A stretch of DNA of 64,000 bases from the NCBI RefSeq assembly GCF_018736145.1, contig NZ_CP059997.1, positions 9,609,501 through 9,673,500 of the forward strand. The letters run 5' to 3'. The notes below the pieces were generated by a model, which was not told where the DNA came from, did no database searches, and was given only the letters and a program-made list of their open reading frames with translations. Position numbers and translations under genes: made by a program. The stretch's first letter is position 1. Each line of letters opens with the position of its first letter. Positions 18,355 through 26,904 of the stretch are shown piece by piece. Source of the stretch: Amycolatopsis sp. CA-230715. Its GTDB lineage: Bacteria > Actinomycetota > Actinomycetes > Mycobacteriales > Pseudonocardiaceae.

Positions 18355-18376
18355 GTCAATCAAATAAATGATTGAC
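18355..18376. promoter_or_regulatory. operator-like inverted repeat upstream of flavin monooxygenase
   Basis: Perfect palindrome GTCAATCA-N6-TGATTGAC overlapping a TTGACA (18372-18377) that could serve as a -35, with CAGTAT (18397-18402) as a possible -10. This is typical of a repressor site (TetR or MarR type) over a promoter for the gene starting at 18445. Confidence 0.55.
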
Positions 18377-18444
18377 ACAGTGCTTCAGGTGGTTGACAGT
18401 ATGGTCGCCACCGACGAGCGAGCACCGAGGGGAACGACGACGCG

Positions 18445-20055
18445 ATGACCGGAGTGAACGAGCACACGACTCCCGTGCTGATCGTGGGAGGCGGTGTTTC
18501 CGGCCTGTCCGCGGCTTTGTTCCTGGCGAGGCAGGGCGTGCGGGCCACGCTCGTCGAGCGGCACCCGACCGAGTCGATCGTGCCCAAGGCCCGTGCGTTC
18601 AACCCGCGGACGATGGAGATCTACCGCGGCTACGGCATGGAGGCGGAGATCCGGGAACGGCAGTCCTACCTCGCCGACCTCCCGGAGATGATCGGCGCCG
18701 ACTCCCTCGCGGGCGAGGAGCGGTTCCGCTTCGACCTGTCCGCTCACGTCCAGTCGCCGTCCGGGGTCAGCCCGACCGACTGGGCCGCGATCGACCAGGA
18801 CGAGCTGGAACGGCTGCTGCGCGCGCACGCCGTGGCGGCGGGCGCCGACATCCGGTTCGGCACCGAGCTGGTTTCCTTCGATGCCACCGCCGACGGCGTT
18901 TCGGCCGTGGCGCGCGACCTCGACAGCGGGTCGGAGTACCGGATCGACGCCGCCTACCTCGTCGCCGCGGACGGCCACCGCGCCGGGATCCGCAAGAAGC
19001 TCGGCATCGGCGCCGACGAGGCGCTGCCTCCCGGGCGGGGCGCGTACATCATCTTCGAAGCCGATCTCACCGAGGCGCTCCGGGGCCGGCGCTTCATCCT
19101 CGCCTACCTCGACCAGCCCGCACCCGGCACCGCGCTGGTCCCGGTCGGGGAGAACCGGTGGACGATCGGGTTCGCCTACGCCCCCGGCATCGGCGAGCGC
19201 GAGGAGGATTTCACCGAGCAGCACTGCGTCGACCTGACCAGGCGCGCGATCGGACTGTCCGATGTAGACATCACGCTGCTGCCGCCGTTCCCCGGACGGC
19301 CGGAAAAGGTCGCGCACAGCACGGCGGGCAGCGGCGCGGTACTCGCCGACCGCTTCCGCGAAGGCAGGGTGTTCCTCGTGGGCGACGCGGCGCATGTCGT
19401 GCCGCCGTCGGGTTCCTACGGCGCGAGCACCGGTATCGCCGACGCGCACAACCTCGCGTGGAAGCTCACCGCCGTCCTCCGCAGCCACGCCGGACCCGCA
19501 CTGCTCGACACCTACGAGGCCGAGCGCCGCCCCGTCGCGCGAACCACGCTCGACCACACGCTGAAGGTGCTCCAGGCCCGCGGCACCGGCAGTGCCGAGG
19601 ACAACGCGGCCGTCGACGACATCACCATGATGTTCGGCTACCGCTACGATTCCGCCGCCGTCCAAGGCTCCCCTGCCGCGGGGAGCGTGCGGGATCCCCG
19701 CACCGCCACCGGCGAACCGGGTCTGCGCGCGCCGCACGTGTGGCTGGAGCGCGCCGGGAACCGGTTCTCCACCACCGAGCTGTGCACGGAATTCTGGGCC
19801 CTGCTCGTCGGACCGGACGGCGATTGGACGGCCGCCGAGGCGGTGGCCACCGAACTCGGCATCGATCTGCGGACCTACCGCGTCGGCGCCGAGTTGCGGG
19901 ATCCCGAAGACCGGTTCCTGGCGTCCTACGGCCTCACCCGCACGGGCGCGAGCCTCGTGCGCCCCGACGGCTTCGTCGCCTGGCGCGCGCCAGCGGAGCC
20001 GGATGACGCCGACGCCGAGCTCCGGCAGGCACTCACCACCCTGCTCGCGCGGTAA
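18445..20055 (+). CDS. FAD-dependent aromatic monooxygenase (PheA/TfdB-like)
   Basis: A 536-aa class A flavoprotein hydroxylase. The Rossmann FAD motif is near residue 12 (VLIVGGGVSGLSAALFLARQ). The DG motif is 'YLVAADGHRAGIRKKLG', and the second FAD/ribityl motif is 'VFLVGDAAHVVPPSGSYGAS' followed by 'AHNLAWKL'. The C-terminal ~150 residues match the thioredoxin-like tail of phenol hydroxylase-type enzymes. It probably inserts oxygen into an aromatic ring with NAD(P)H. GAGGGG lies 11 nt upstream of ATG 18445. It opens the monoamine-type island, followed by an AraC regulator and MoaF. The substrate is not identifiable; ring hydroxylation of a hydroxyphenyl compound fits the neighbourhood. Confidence 0.85.
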   Translation: MTGVNEHTTPVLIVGGGVSGLSAALFLARQGVRATLVERHPTESIVPKARAFNPRTMEIYRGYGMEAEIRERQSYLADLPEMIGADSLAGEERFRFDLSAHVQSPSGVSPTDWAAIDQDELERLLRAHAVAAGADIRFGTELVSFDATADGVSAVARDLDSGSEYRIDAAYLVAADGHRAGIRKKLGIGADEALPPGRGAYIIFEADLTEALRGRRFILAYLDQPAPGTALVPVGENRWTIGFAYAPGIGEREEDFTEQHCVDLTRRAIGLSDVDITLLPPFPGRPEKVAHSTAGSGAVLADRFREGRVFLVGDAAHVVPPSGSYGASTGIADAHNLAWKLTAVLRSHAGPALLDTYEAERRPVARTTLDHTLKVLQARGTGSAEDNAAVDDITMMFGYRYDSAAVQGSPAAGSVRDPRTATGEPGLRAPHVWLERAGNRFSTTELCTEFWALLVGPDGDWTAAEAVATELGIDLRTYRVGAELRDPEDRFLASYGLTRTGASLVRPDGFVAWRAPAEPDDADAELRQALTTLLAR

Positions 20056-20066
20056 CCCGCTTTCGG

Positions 20067-20082
20067 GGGCGGCGGCCCGCCC
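20067..20082 (+). terminator. short GC hairpin after the monooxygenase
   Basis: GGGCGG and its complement CCGCCC with a 4-nt loop, 12 bases after the stop codon of the flavin monooxygenase gene. It is short and has no T-run, so only a weak candidate. Confidence 0.3.
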
Positions 20083-20110
20083 AAGCCGCGAAGAGGCATT
20101 GTCCCGGCTG

Positions 20111-20133
20111 ATCGTATCGCTTATCGTATACGA
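20111..20133. promoter_or_regulatory. GntR-type operator candidate upstream of AraC gene
   Basis: An ATCGTAT half-site followed by the perfect palindrome TCGTATACGA (20124-20133), about 30 bp before the AraC-family start. FadR-subfamily GntR regulators commonly bind ATnGTATACnAT-like sites. A related ATCGTATATGAT lies before the operon encoding the window's GntR regulator (60852-60863). Confidence 0.45.
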
Positions 20134-20164
20134 AATTCTTCCCCTCCATGTTGTGAGGTGAGTC

Positions 20165-21109
20165 GTGACCGCCGCCGTCCATCCCGCCACCACCGTCGTC
20201 GCCAAGGACTTCACGGACTTCCGCACCGCGGTGTCCCAGTCCTTCGTGCCGCTGCAGGTGACGACCGAGCACGACGAGCACTTCCGAGGGCGGATCCGGT
20301 CGTGCGCCGCGGACGACGTCGCGGTCACCGAGGTCACCGCGTCCGCGCACGTGGTCGAGCGGACCCCCGAGCTGATCGCGCGCGCCGATCGCCGCTACTT
20401 CAAGCTCAGCCTCATCCTGGCCGGCACCGGGCTGCTCGTCCAAGACGGCAGGCAGGCACTGCTGCGGCCGGGCGACGTCGCGCTGTACGACACCCACCGG
20501 CCGTATTCGCTGGTGTTCGAAGAGGACTTCCGCACGCTCGTGGTGATGTTCCCGCAGCGGCTCATCGACCTGCCAGCCGATCTGATCGGCCAGCTGACCG
20601 CGATCCGGATGTCCGGCAAGGAGGGCGTCGGCAACGTCGTCGTGCCCTTCCTCGCCCAGCTCGGCAGCAACCTCGACCAGCTCGCGGGCCCGGCGGGCGT
20701 CCGCCTCGCGCACAGCGCGGTCGACCTGCTGGCCACCATGTTCGCCACCGAGCTCGACCTGGCCCACACCACCGCGGATCCCCACCACGAGCTGATGCGG
20801 CGGATCCGCGCGCACATCGACGCGAACCTCTCCTCCCCCGATCTCGGGCCGGCGCAGATCGCCGCGGAGCACTACATCTCCACCCGGCACCTGCACGGGC
20901 TGTTCCAGGAGCAGGGCACCACGGTGTCCGGCTGGATCCGCGAACGGCGGCTCGAACACTGCCGCCGCGACCTGCTCGACCCCGTGCACACCGGGCGCCC
21001 GGTGGCCGCCGTCGCGGCGCGGTGGGGTTTCGTCGACGCGGCGCATTTCAGCCGGGTGTTCAAAGCCGCGTTCGGCCGGTCGCCGAGCGAGGTGCGCCGC
21101 GGGGTTTGA
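20165..21109 (+). CDS. AraC-family transcriptional regulator, FeaR-like architecture
   Basis: A 314-aa protein. Residues about 40-200 resemble the AraC_binding_2 domain found in FeaR ('YFKLSLILAGTGLLVQDGRQ', 'LRPGDVALYDTHRPYSLVF'). The C-terminal ~100 residues hold two helix-turn-helix units, 'PAQIAAEHYISTRHLHGLFQ' and 'AAVAARWGFVDAAHFSRVFK' followed by FGRSPSEVR. FeaR activates aromatic amine oxidation in E. coli. Position here next to MoaF, an ABC importer and a copper amine oxidase supports an equivalent role, which is inference. The GTG start at 20165 has GAGGTG upstream. Confidence 0.82.
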   Translation: MTAAVHPATTVVAKDFTDFRTAVSQSFVPLQVTTEHDEHFRGRIRSCAADDVAVTEVTASAHVVERTPELIARADRRYFKLSLILAGTGLLVQDGRQALLRPGDVALYDTHRPYSLVFEEDFRTLVVMFPQRLIDLPADLIGQLTAIRMSGKEGVGNVVVPFLAQLGSNLDQLAGPAGVRLAHSAVDLLATMFATELDLAHTTADPHHELMRRIRAHIDANLSSPDLGPAQIAAEHYISTRHLHGLFQEQGTTVSGWIRERRLEHCRRDLLDPVHTGRPVAAVAARWGFVDAAHFSRVFKAAFGRSPSEVRRGV

Positions 21110-21149
21110 CCCTCAGCGACGGATCCTTGCCGCCCAGCGCGTGACGGCT

Positions 21150-21166
21150 GGCCGGTGACGCCGGCC
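21150..21166 (+). terminator. GC hairpin between AraC gene and moaF
   Basis: GGCCGG-TGACG-CCGGCC, a 6-bp stem about 40 bp after the AraC gene stop and shortly before the MoaF start. It may terminate the regulator transcript or sit in the moaF leader. There is no T-run. Confidence 0.35.
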
Positions 21167-21183
21167 GCCACGACGATGTGGCC

Positions 21184-21951
21184 ATGTCCGAAGAACCCGA
21201 AGAGCAGTGGCGGACCTACGACGAGTTCGCCGCCGGAATAGCCACCTACCGCCTGCCGAACGCGGACCTCTCCGGCCGCGAACTGACCGTCACCCTCGAC
21301 GGCGGCCCGGACGTGCACCTCCGTTTCGACGACGCCGAGCACGTGATCCTCAACGGCACCAAGGAGCCCTACGACGCGGTCGCCATCCGCGACGACGTCT
21401 TCTTCGTGAACTTCCCGCTCGCCAGCGTCGAAGGGGAAGCGCTCACGGTCGTCTTCTCCACGACCACGCACCGCGCGCTCGGCGTCCGATCGGTGATCGG
21501 CGCCGAGGACGTCGAAGGGGTCCCCCGCGTCTCGCAGACGTTCTGGGCGGGGACCACCGACGCGGGCACGCCGTCCGGTCCGGTGCCGGGGCCGTCCCGC
21601 GACCTGATCGGCAAGCGCAACGTCTACCGCTACAGCCCGAACCACCTTTACGAGCACGTCTACATCTCCTCCCAGCGCTACGCGTGGCAGTGCATCGAAG
21701 GCGTCCAGCGCGGCCACGGCGACATGGACCTTTCGACGGTGTGGAAGTTCGCCGACGGGCTCTACCTGTTCTGCTTCCGCGAGTTCCGCATCGCCGTCGC
21801 CAGCGTTTGGCTGCACGACCTCGGCTACGCGCTGCGCACGACCGGGGTGTTCCTCGGCATCACCGGTGACGGCCGCTCCGAGCATTCGCGCGCCGGCGGC
21901 CACATCTACCCGCTCGGTTCGGTCGACTACCCCGACGCCCAGCCCGTCTGA
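21184..21951 (+). CDS. MoaF-family protein (first paralogue)
   Basis: About 255 aa, matching the MoaF family (monoamine-regulon protein F, annotated as 'molybdenum cofactor biosynthesis F'). It has two related lipocalin-like beta domains: an N-terminal half with 'HVILNGTKEPYDAVAIRDDV' and a C-terminal half starting 'LIGKRNVYRYSPNHLYEHVY'. In Klebsiella moaF lies with tyramine oxidase; its biochemical function is unsettled. A GTG at 21178 (in frame) is an alternative start; neither has a good Shine-Dalgarno. A second paralogue directly follows the amine oxidase gene (30479). The SnoaL-like gene follows after 11 bp, suggesting co-transcription. Confidence 0.8.
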   Translation: MSEEPEEQWRTYDEFAAGIATYRLPNADLSGRELTVTLDGGPDVHLRFDDAEHVILNGTKEPYDAVAIRDDVFFVNFPLASVEGEALTVVFSTTTHRALGVRSVIGAEDVEGVPRVSQTFWAGTTDAGTPSGPVPGPSRDLIGKRNVYRYSPNHLYEHVYISSQRYAWQCIEGVQRGHGDMDLSTVWKFADGLYLFCFREFRIAVASVWLHDLGYALRTTGVFLGITGDGRSEHSRAGGHIYPLGSVDYPDAQPV

Positions 21952-21962
21952 AGGAGCCACTC

Positions 21963-22349
21963 GTGTCCATTGTGGACGTCATCACCGCGCACTACGAAGC
22001 CAGCGACCGGGGCGACCTCGCCGGTATGCTCGCCCCGCTCGGCCCCCGCACGACCTGGACGGAGGCGGCGGGATTCCCTTACGCGGGAACCTATGTCGGC
22101 CCGGACGCCGTGCGCGAGAACGTCTTCGAAGCGATCGGGCGGGACTGGGACGGCTACGCCTTCACGCTGTCCGAGCTGCTGCACTCCGGTGACACCGTGA
22201 TCGGCCTCGGCACGTACCAGGGCACCCACCGCCGATCAGGGCGGTCTTTCACCGCGCGCGTGGCGCACGTGTGGAAGTTCGACGGGGACGACCTCGCCAG
22301 CTTCGAGCAGATCGTGGACTCCGCTCCGGTGGTCGCCGCCACCGCCTGA
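21963..22349 (+). CDS. SnoaL-like/NTF2-fold protein
   Basis: A 128-aa single-domain protein with the NTF2/SnoaL pattern: an N-terminal helix 'VITAHYEASDRGDLAGMLAP', strands around 'GTYVGPDAVRENVFEAIGRD', and C-terminal 'VAHVWKFDGDDLASFEQIVD'. The family includes isomerases, cyclases, hydrolases and non-enzymatic binding proteins, so the reaction is unknown. GTG start at 21963 with AGGAG 7 nt upstream. It is in tandem with moaF and may help process an aromatic or aldehyde intermediate. Confidence 0.75.
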   Translation: MSIVDVITAHYEASDRGDLAGMLAPLGPRTTWTEAAGFPYAGTYVGPDAVRENVFEAIGRDWDGYAFTLSELLHSGDTVIGLGTYQGTHRRSGRSFTARVAHVWKFDGDDLASFEQIVDSAPVVAATA

Positions 22350-22358
22350 CGGCGTGCC

Positions 22359-22378
22359 GCACGGGACAACACCCGTGC
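22359..22378. promoter_or_regulatory. inverted repeat GCACGGG-N6-CCCGTGC upstream of ABC operon
   Basis: Perfect 7-bp arms, 10 bases after the SnoaL stop and 77 bases before the binding-protein start. It may be a terminator of the preceding unit. The same arms with a 7-nt spacer recur in the amine-oxidase promoter region (28526-28546), which instead hints at a shared operator. Confidence 0.45.
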
Positions 22379-22455
22379 CCGCAAAGACAAGCCGGGCCGC
22401 CGTGGCCGCTCGTAGGGTCCTTCCACCTCGACTGCCACAGGACGGGAAACCCACC

Positions 22456-23634
22456 ATGAGAACGATGTCGCGAGGACTCGCGCTGGCCGCCGCTGTCCTG
22501 CTCGCCGCCGGTGGCTGCGCCGGGTCCGGCGGGGGCACCGGCGGCCCCATCGTGGTCGGCTCGGTCAACGCGTTGAGCGGCTCCGCCACCTTCCCGGAGG
22601 CGTCGCAGGCCGCGAAGGCGGTCTTCGACGCCGCCAACGCGAGCGGCGGCGTCAACGGCCGCCAGATCGAGTACAAGGCGATCGACGACAAGGGCGATCC
22701 CGCGGCGGCCGCCGCGGCGGCACGCGAAGTCGTCAGCGGGGACGACGCGGTCGCCCTCGTCGGGTCGTCGAGCCTGATCGAGTGCGAGATCAACGCGAAG
22801 TACTACGAGCAGCAGAAGATCCTTTCGGTGCAAGGGATCGGCGTCGACCCGGCGTGCTTCAACAGCCCGAACATCGCGCCGGTCAACGTCGGCCCGTTCC
22901 ACGACATGACGCTGACCCTGCTCTACGGCTCGGAAGTGCTGAAGCTCAACGACATCTGCGCGCTGCTGGAAATCGCGGGCAACACGCTGCCGTCCTACCA
23001 GGCGGCGATCGACGAGTGGTCCAAGATCACCGGCAAGAAGCTGAAGTACGTCGACGCGACGGTGCCCTACGGCGGATCGGACTACACCTCCTACATCGTC
23101 AAGGCGCGCGCCGCGGGCTGCAAGGCGATCACCGTGAACCCCGTCGAACCGGATTCGATCGGACAGCTCAAGGCGGCGCAGGCGCAGGGCTGGAACGACG
23201 TCACCTGGCTGCTGCTGACGAGCGTCTACAGCGAGAACTTCGCCAAGGCGATCTCGAACGCGGGCGCCGGGGTGTACGTCCCCGCGGAGTTCTACCCGTT
23301 CACCGACGCCGCCAGCCCGCAGACGAAGGACTGGCGCGAGCTGATGACGAAGAACAAGATCCCGCTGACCTCGTTCAGCCAGGGCGGGTATCTCGCGGCG
23401 AAGTACTTCCTCGACGTGCTCAAGGGCATGAAGGGCGACATCACCCGGGAAACGGTGACGAAGGCGCTGCGCGAGATGAAGCCCATCACCGACCCGATGG
23501 TCGGCACGCCGTACGCGTTCGGCAACGGCAGGACCCACCACGACAACACCGCGGGGTGGCCGATCAAGCTCGCCTCGGGCACCAACCGGTGGGCGCTCGC
23601 CGCCGACGACTGGCTGCGGATCCCGAAGAAGTAA
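22456..23634 (+). CDS. ABC transporter substrate-binding lipoprotein, Leu/Ile/Val (LivJ) family
   Basis: A 392-aa periplasmic-binding-like type I protein. The N-terminal lipoprotein signal has lipobox LAAGGC (Cys near residue 20). Mature start 'GGPIVVGSVNALSGSATFPE', then 'AVFDAANASGGVNGRQIEYK' and 'VVSGDDAVALVGSSSLIECE', all typical of the LivJ/amide-binding family. These proteins bind amino acids, amides, urea or aromatic acids outside the membrane. Starting ATG 22456. It heads an operon with LivH-like permease, LivM-LivG fusion and LivF. The neighbourhood suggests an aromatic amine or related compound as ligand (inference). Confidence 0.88.
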   Translation: MRTMSRGLALAAAVLLAAGGCAGSGGGTGGPIVVGSVNALSGSATFPEASQAAKAVFDAANASGGVNGRQIEYKAIDDKGDPAAAAAAAREVVSGDDAVALVGSSSLIECEINAKYYEQQKILSVQGIGVDPACFNSPNIAPVNVGPFHDMTLTLLYGSEVLKLNDICALLEIAGNTLPSYQAAIDEWSKITGKKLKYVDATVPYGGSDYTSYIVKARAAGCKAITVNPVEPDSIGQLKAAQAQGWNDVTWLLLTSVYSENFAKAISNAGAGVYVPAEFYPFTDAASPQTKDWRELMTKNKIPLTSFSQGGYLAAKYFLDVLKGMKGDITRETVTKALREMKPITDPMVGTPYAFGNGRTHHDNTAGWPIKLASGTNRWALAADDWLRIPKK

Positions 23635-23646
23635 GGAGAAACCCCG

Positions 23647-24507
23647 ATGCTGCAGGGAGCGCTGGCTGGCCTCGCCGCCGGCGGGCTGTACGCGGTGCTG
23701 GCGGTGTGCCTCACGCTGATGTCGAGGCTGGTGCGGGTGGTCAACTTCGCCCAGGCCGCGATCGGGATGGCCGGCACCTACGTCGCGGTGTTCCTGGCCG
23801 TCCACATCGGACTGCCGGTGTGGCTGGCGACGGTCGTGGGCATCCTGCTCGGCGGCGTGCTGTCCGCGCTGCTCGGCTGGGTGGTGTCGACCTGGCTCGC
23901 GGAGGCCGACACCGGCACCCGCTCCGCGGTGACCGTCGCGGTGCTCCTGCTGCTGATCTCGTTGTCGTTCATCCTGTTCGGCAACAAGCCGCAGCCGTTC
24001 CACCCGGTGCTCGCCGGGCCCGCCTTCGAACTCGGCGGGGTGGTGATCAGCCAGGTCACCGTGGTCACCGTCGCGCTCGCCGTGCTCGTCGCGCTCGCCT
24101 GCCGCACCGTGCTCACCAGGACCCCGGTCGGCATCCAGCTGCGCGCGCTGTCCGAACGGCCGACGACCGCCGAACTGCTCGGCATCCCGGCGAAACGGCT
24201 CAGCGTCGCGGTGTGGGCGGGCACCGGGGTGGTCAGCACGCTCGCCGTGTCCATCGTGGCGCCGTCGCAGTCGAACGACGCGACCTCGCTCGCGATGCTG
24301 GTGGTCCCCGCCGCCGCGGCCGCGTTGCTCGGCGGGTTCCGGAGGCTGGACCTCGCTGTGGTCGGCGGGCTCGTGCTCGGGATGGCGCAGGGCGCGGTCG
24401 CGCAGTCCGACAGCCTTTCGGTGATCCGGTACTTCCTGCCGTTCGGCGTGATCGTCGCGCTCCTGCTGTGGACGCAACGCAAGGAGGTGTGGGATGCGGC
24501 TCGCTGA
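23647..24507 (+). CDS. branched-chain-type ABC transporter permease (LivH-like)
   Basis: A 286-aa integral membrane protein with about eight hydrophobic segments and the LivH signature 'VNFAQAAIGMAGTYVA' near residue 31. Further markers are 'GIQLRALSERPTTAELLGIP' (cytoplasmic loop that contacts the ATPase) and 'VVPAAAAALLGGFRRLDLAVVGGL'. AAGGAG is 8 nt before ATG 23647, 12 bp after the binding-protein stop. It overlaps the next gene by 14 bp. It forms the heterodimeric channel with the permease half of the next protein. Confidence 0.88.
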   Translation: MLQGALAGLAAGGLYAVLAVCLTLMSRLVRVVNFAQAAIGMAGTYVAVFLAVHIGLPVWLATVVGILLGGVLSALLGWVVSTWLAEADTGTRSAVTVAVLLLLISLSFILFGNKPQPFHPVLAGPAFELGGVVISQVTVVTVALAVLVALACRTVLTRTPVGIQLRALSERPTTAELLGIPAKRLSVAVWAGTGVVSTLAVSIVAPSQSNDATSLAMLVVPAAAAALLGGFRRLDLAVVGGLVLGMAQGAVAQSDSLSVIRYFLPFGVIVALLLWTQRKEVWDAAR

Positions 24508-26218
24508 TCATGGTGCCGTAGGCCGGAAAGGTGTGCCGTTCCTCGTCGCCGCCGTCGCGGTAGGCGTCGGCTACGCGCTGAGCGTCGGGCTCGAAGGGTA
24601 CTTCGTCTACCTCGGCATCAGCGCGATCGTCGCCGGGATCTCCCTGCTCGGGCTCGGCGTGGTCACCGGCAGCGCGGGCATGATTTCGTTGTGCCAGCTC
24701 ACTTTCGGCGCCGTCGGCGCCTGGGTGGTCTCGGCGCTGAACGTGGCGGGCGCGCCGGGCGGGTTCGTGGTGTGGCTGCTGCTCGGCGGGCTCGCCGCCG
24801 GGCTCGCCGGGATCCTCGTCGGGCTGCCCGCGCTGCGGTTGCGCGGGATCAACCTCGCGGTGGTCACCCTCGGCCTCGCCGCGGCCGCCGACGTGACGCT
24901 CGTGCAGCTCCAGTTCCCCGGTGCCACCGAAGGGATCTCCGTCGAACGACCCGAAGCGTTCTCCGACGACCGCGGGTACTTCCTGCTCGGTGTGCTCGTG
25001 CTCGTCGTGTGCGCGCTCGTCGTGCACTTCCTGCGCCGGGGCCGCTGGGGCAGCGGCTGGCAGGCGGTCGCGTTCTCCGAACGCGGCACCGCGGCCGCCG
25101 GGGCGAGCGTGCGGACCTCGAAGCTGACCGCGTTCGCGGTGAGCGCGGCGCTGGGCGGGATCAGCGGCGGGCTGCTCACCGGGCAGGTCGGGCTGGCGTT
25201 CCCGGCGAGCTTCGCGTCCATCCAGTCGCTGGCGCTGTACGTGCTGGCGATCATGTCGGGCGCGCACCTGATCGACATGGCGGTGTTCGGCGCGGTGCTC
25301 TGGGTCGCGGTACCGGAGCTGCTGAAGCGCTGGGGTGTCCCGCAAGACTGGGGTTTCGTGGTGTTCGGCCTGCTCGGAGTGCACGCGCTGACACAGGGCG
25401 GGAACCTCGGGACCGCGCTGCGGGACCTGTGGCACCGGCGCGCGCGTGCCCGTGACCGCGCCGGGGTGACGCTCGGCGCGGTTACCGAGCACACCTCGAT
25501 GCCGCCGCCCGGCGACCCCGTGCTCGTGGTGCGCGGGCTGACCATGAACTTCGGCCACGTCGCCGCTTTGTCCGAAGTGGACATATCGGTGCCCGAAAGG
25601 GGCGTGCTGGGCGTGATCGGGCCGAACGGGGCAGGGAAGTCCACTTTGGTCGACGTGATCAGCGGATTCCTCCCGCGCGCCGATGGCATGGTCGAACTGG
25701 ACGGGCGGCCGCTCACCGGATCCCCGACCAGAAGGGCGCGTGCCGGGCTGCGGCGCACGTTCCAGCAGGACCGCGTCCCACCGGGGCTGACCGTCGGCGC
25801 CTACGTGCGGTTCGTGGCGAGGCGGCGGGTTTCGGAGTCCGAGATCTCCGACGCGCTCGACTTCTTCGGCTGCCCGTCTTCGCGGACGCCACTGTCCAGA
25901 GTGGACGTCGGTGCGCGCAGGCTGGTCGAGGTCGCGGGGCACCTGCTGGCCAAGCCCCGCGTACTGCTGCTCGACGAACCCGCGGCCGGACTGCCGCACG
26001 AGGAGCACGTCGCGCTCGGCGCGCGCCTGCGGCAGGTGCCCGCGCGGTTCGGCGTCTCGGTCCTGCTGATCGAGCACGATCTGGACCTGGTGCGCTCGGT
26101 GTGCGACACCATCACCGTGCTCGACTTCGGCAAGGTGCTCGCCAGTGGCCCGCAGGACGAGGTGCTGGCCGATCCGGCCGTGCTCAAGGCGTACATGGGT
26201 GAAACGGAGCTGTTGTGA
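24494..26218 (+). CDS. LivM-LivG fusion: ABC permease plus ATPase in one chain
   Basis: A 574-aa fusion. Residues about 1-310 are a LivM-like permease ('AGISLLGLGVVTGSAGMISL', 'LVGLPALRLRGINLAVVTLG'). A linker of about 30 residues leads to an ATPase from about 340 with Walker A GPNGAGKS and Walker B VLLLDEPAAGL, then the H-loop 'LLIEHDLDLV'. The signature motif is degenerate: instead of LSxGxxR the chain reads 'SRVDVGARRLVEVAGHLLAK', without the canonical Ser-Gly-Gly. With LivF intact, this would give an asymmetric ATPase pair. Such fusions occur in actinobacterial Liv-type systems. The end overlaps the LivF start (GTGA). Confidence 0.87.
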   Translation: MRLADHGAVGRKGVPFLVAAVAVGVGYALSVGLEGYFVYLGISAIVAGISLLGLGVVTGSAGMISLCQLTFGAVGAWVVSALNVAGAPGGFVVWLLLGGLAAGLAGILVGLPALRLRGINLAVVTLGLAAAADVTLVQLQFPGATEGISVERPEAFSDDRGYFLLGVLVLVVCALVVHFLRRGRWGSGWQAVAFSERGTAAAGASVRTSKLTAFAVSAALGGISGGLLTGQVGLAFPASFASIQSLALYVLAIMSGAHLIDMAVFGAVLWVAVPELLKRWGVPQDWGFVVFGLLGVHALTQGGNLGTALRDLWHRRARARDRAGVTLGAVTEHTSMPPPGDPVLVVRGLTMNFGHVAALSEVDISVPERGVLGVIGPNGAGKSTLVDVISGFLPRADGMVELDGRPLTGSPTRRARAGLRRTFQQDRVPPGLTVGAYVRFVARRRVSESEISDALDFFGCPSSRTPLSRVDVGARRLVEVAGHLLAKPRVLLLDEPAAGLPHEEHVALGARLRQVPARFGVSVLLIEHDLDLVRSVCDTITVLDFGKVLASGPQDEVLADPAVLKAYMGETELL

Positions 26219-26904
26219 ACGCGTTGCGGGTAACGGGACTCACGGTCGCGCGGGGCGCTGGCCCGGTGATCAGCGACGTCGACCTCGCGCTGGAGCCCGG
26301 CCGGATCACCGCGCTGGTCGGCCCGAACGGCGCGGGGAAGACCAGTCTGCTGGAAGCCGTCTCGGGCGTGGTCCCCGCCGCGGCCGGGACCGTCCACATC
26401 GGAGCGACCGACGTCACGAAGCACTCCCGCGTCGCGCGGTCGAAGCTCGGGCTCGCGCACATCGAACAGGGCCGCGCGGTGTTCTCCGGGCTCACCGTGC
26501 TGGAGAACCTCAGGCTCACCGCGCGCACCCGCGATCGCGTCGACGAGGTGCTGGAGCTGTTCCCCGAGCTCGGCAAGCGCCGCGATTCGCCCACCGCGCT
26601 GCTCAGCGGGGGCGAGCAGCAGATGGTGGTGCTGGCCCGCGCGTTCGCGGCCCGTCCGTTGTTCCTGCTGATCGACGAGATGTCGCTCGGCCTCGCGCCG
26701 GTCGTGTTCACCAGGCTGCTGCCGGTGGTCACGCGGTTCGCCGAGGAGGGCGCCGCGATCCTGCTCGTCGAGCAGTTCACCCAGCTCGCGCTCGGCATAG
26801 CGCAGGACGCGCTGGTCGTGTCCTCCGGGCGCGTCACCTTCTCCGGCGAGGCGCGCGCACTGCTCGACTCGCCGGAGAAGTTGCATTCGGCCTATCTAGG
26901 CTGA
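26215..26904 (+). CDS. branched-chain-type ABC transporter ATPase (LivF-like)
   Basis: A 229-aa ATPase: Walker A GPNGAGKT, signature LLSGGEQQMVVLARA (intact), Walker B 'LFLLIDEMSLGLAPVV' and H-loop region 'ILLVEQFTQLALGIA', which has Gln-Phe as in LivF. The GTG start overlaps the preceding stop by 4 bp, so coupled. It is the last gene of the importer operon and ends adjacent to the convergent SDR gene with no gap. Confidence 0.9.
   Translation: MNALRVTGLTVARGAGPVISDVDLALEPGRITALVGPNGAGKTSLLEAVSGVVPAAAGTVHIGATDVTKHSRVARSKLGLAHIEQGRAVFSGLTVLENLRLTARTRDRVDEVLELFPELGKRRDSPTALLSGGEQQMVVLARAFAARPLFLLIDEMSLGLAPVVFTRLLPVVTRFAEEGAAILLVEQFTQLALGIAQDALVVSSGRVTFSGEARALLDSPEKLHSAYLG

Noticed and set aside
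22359..22378. Calling the GCACGGG repeat simply a terminator
   Set aside because: Possible, but the same arms occur between divergent genes at 28526 where a terminator is not expected, and no T-run follows; left as a regulatory candidate.
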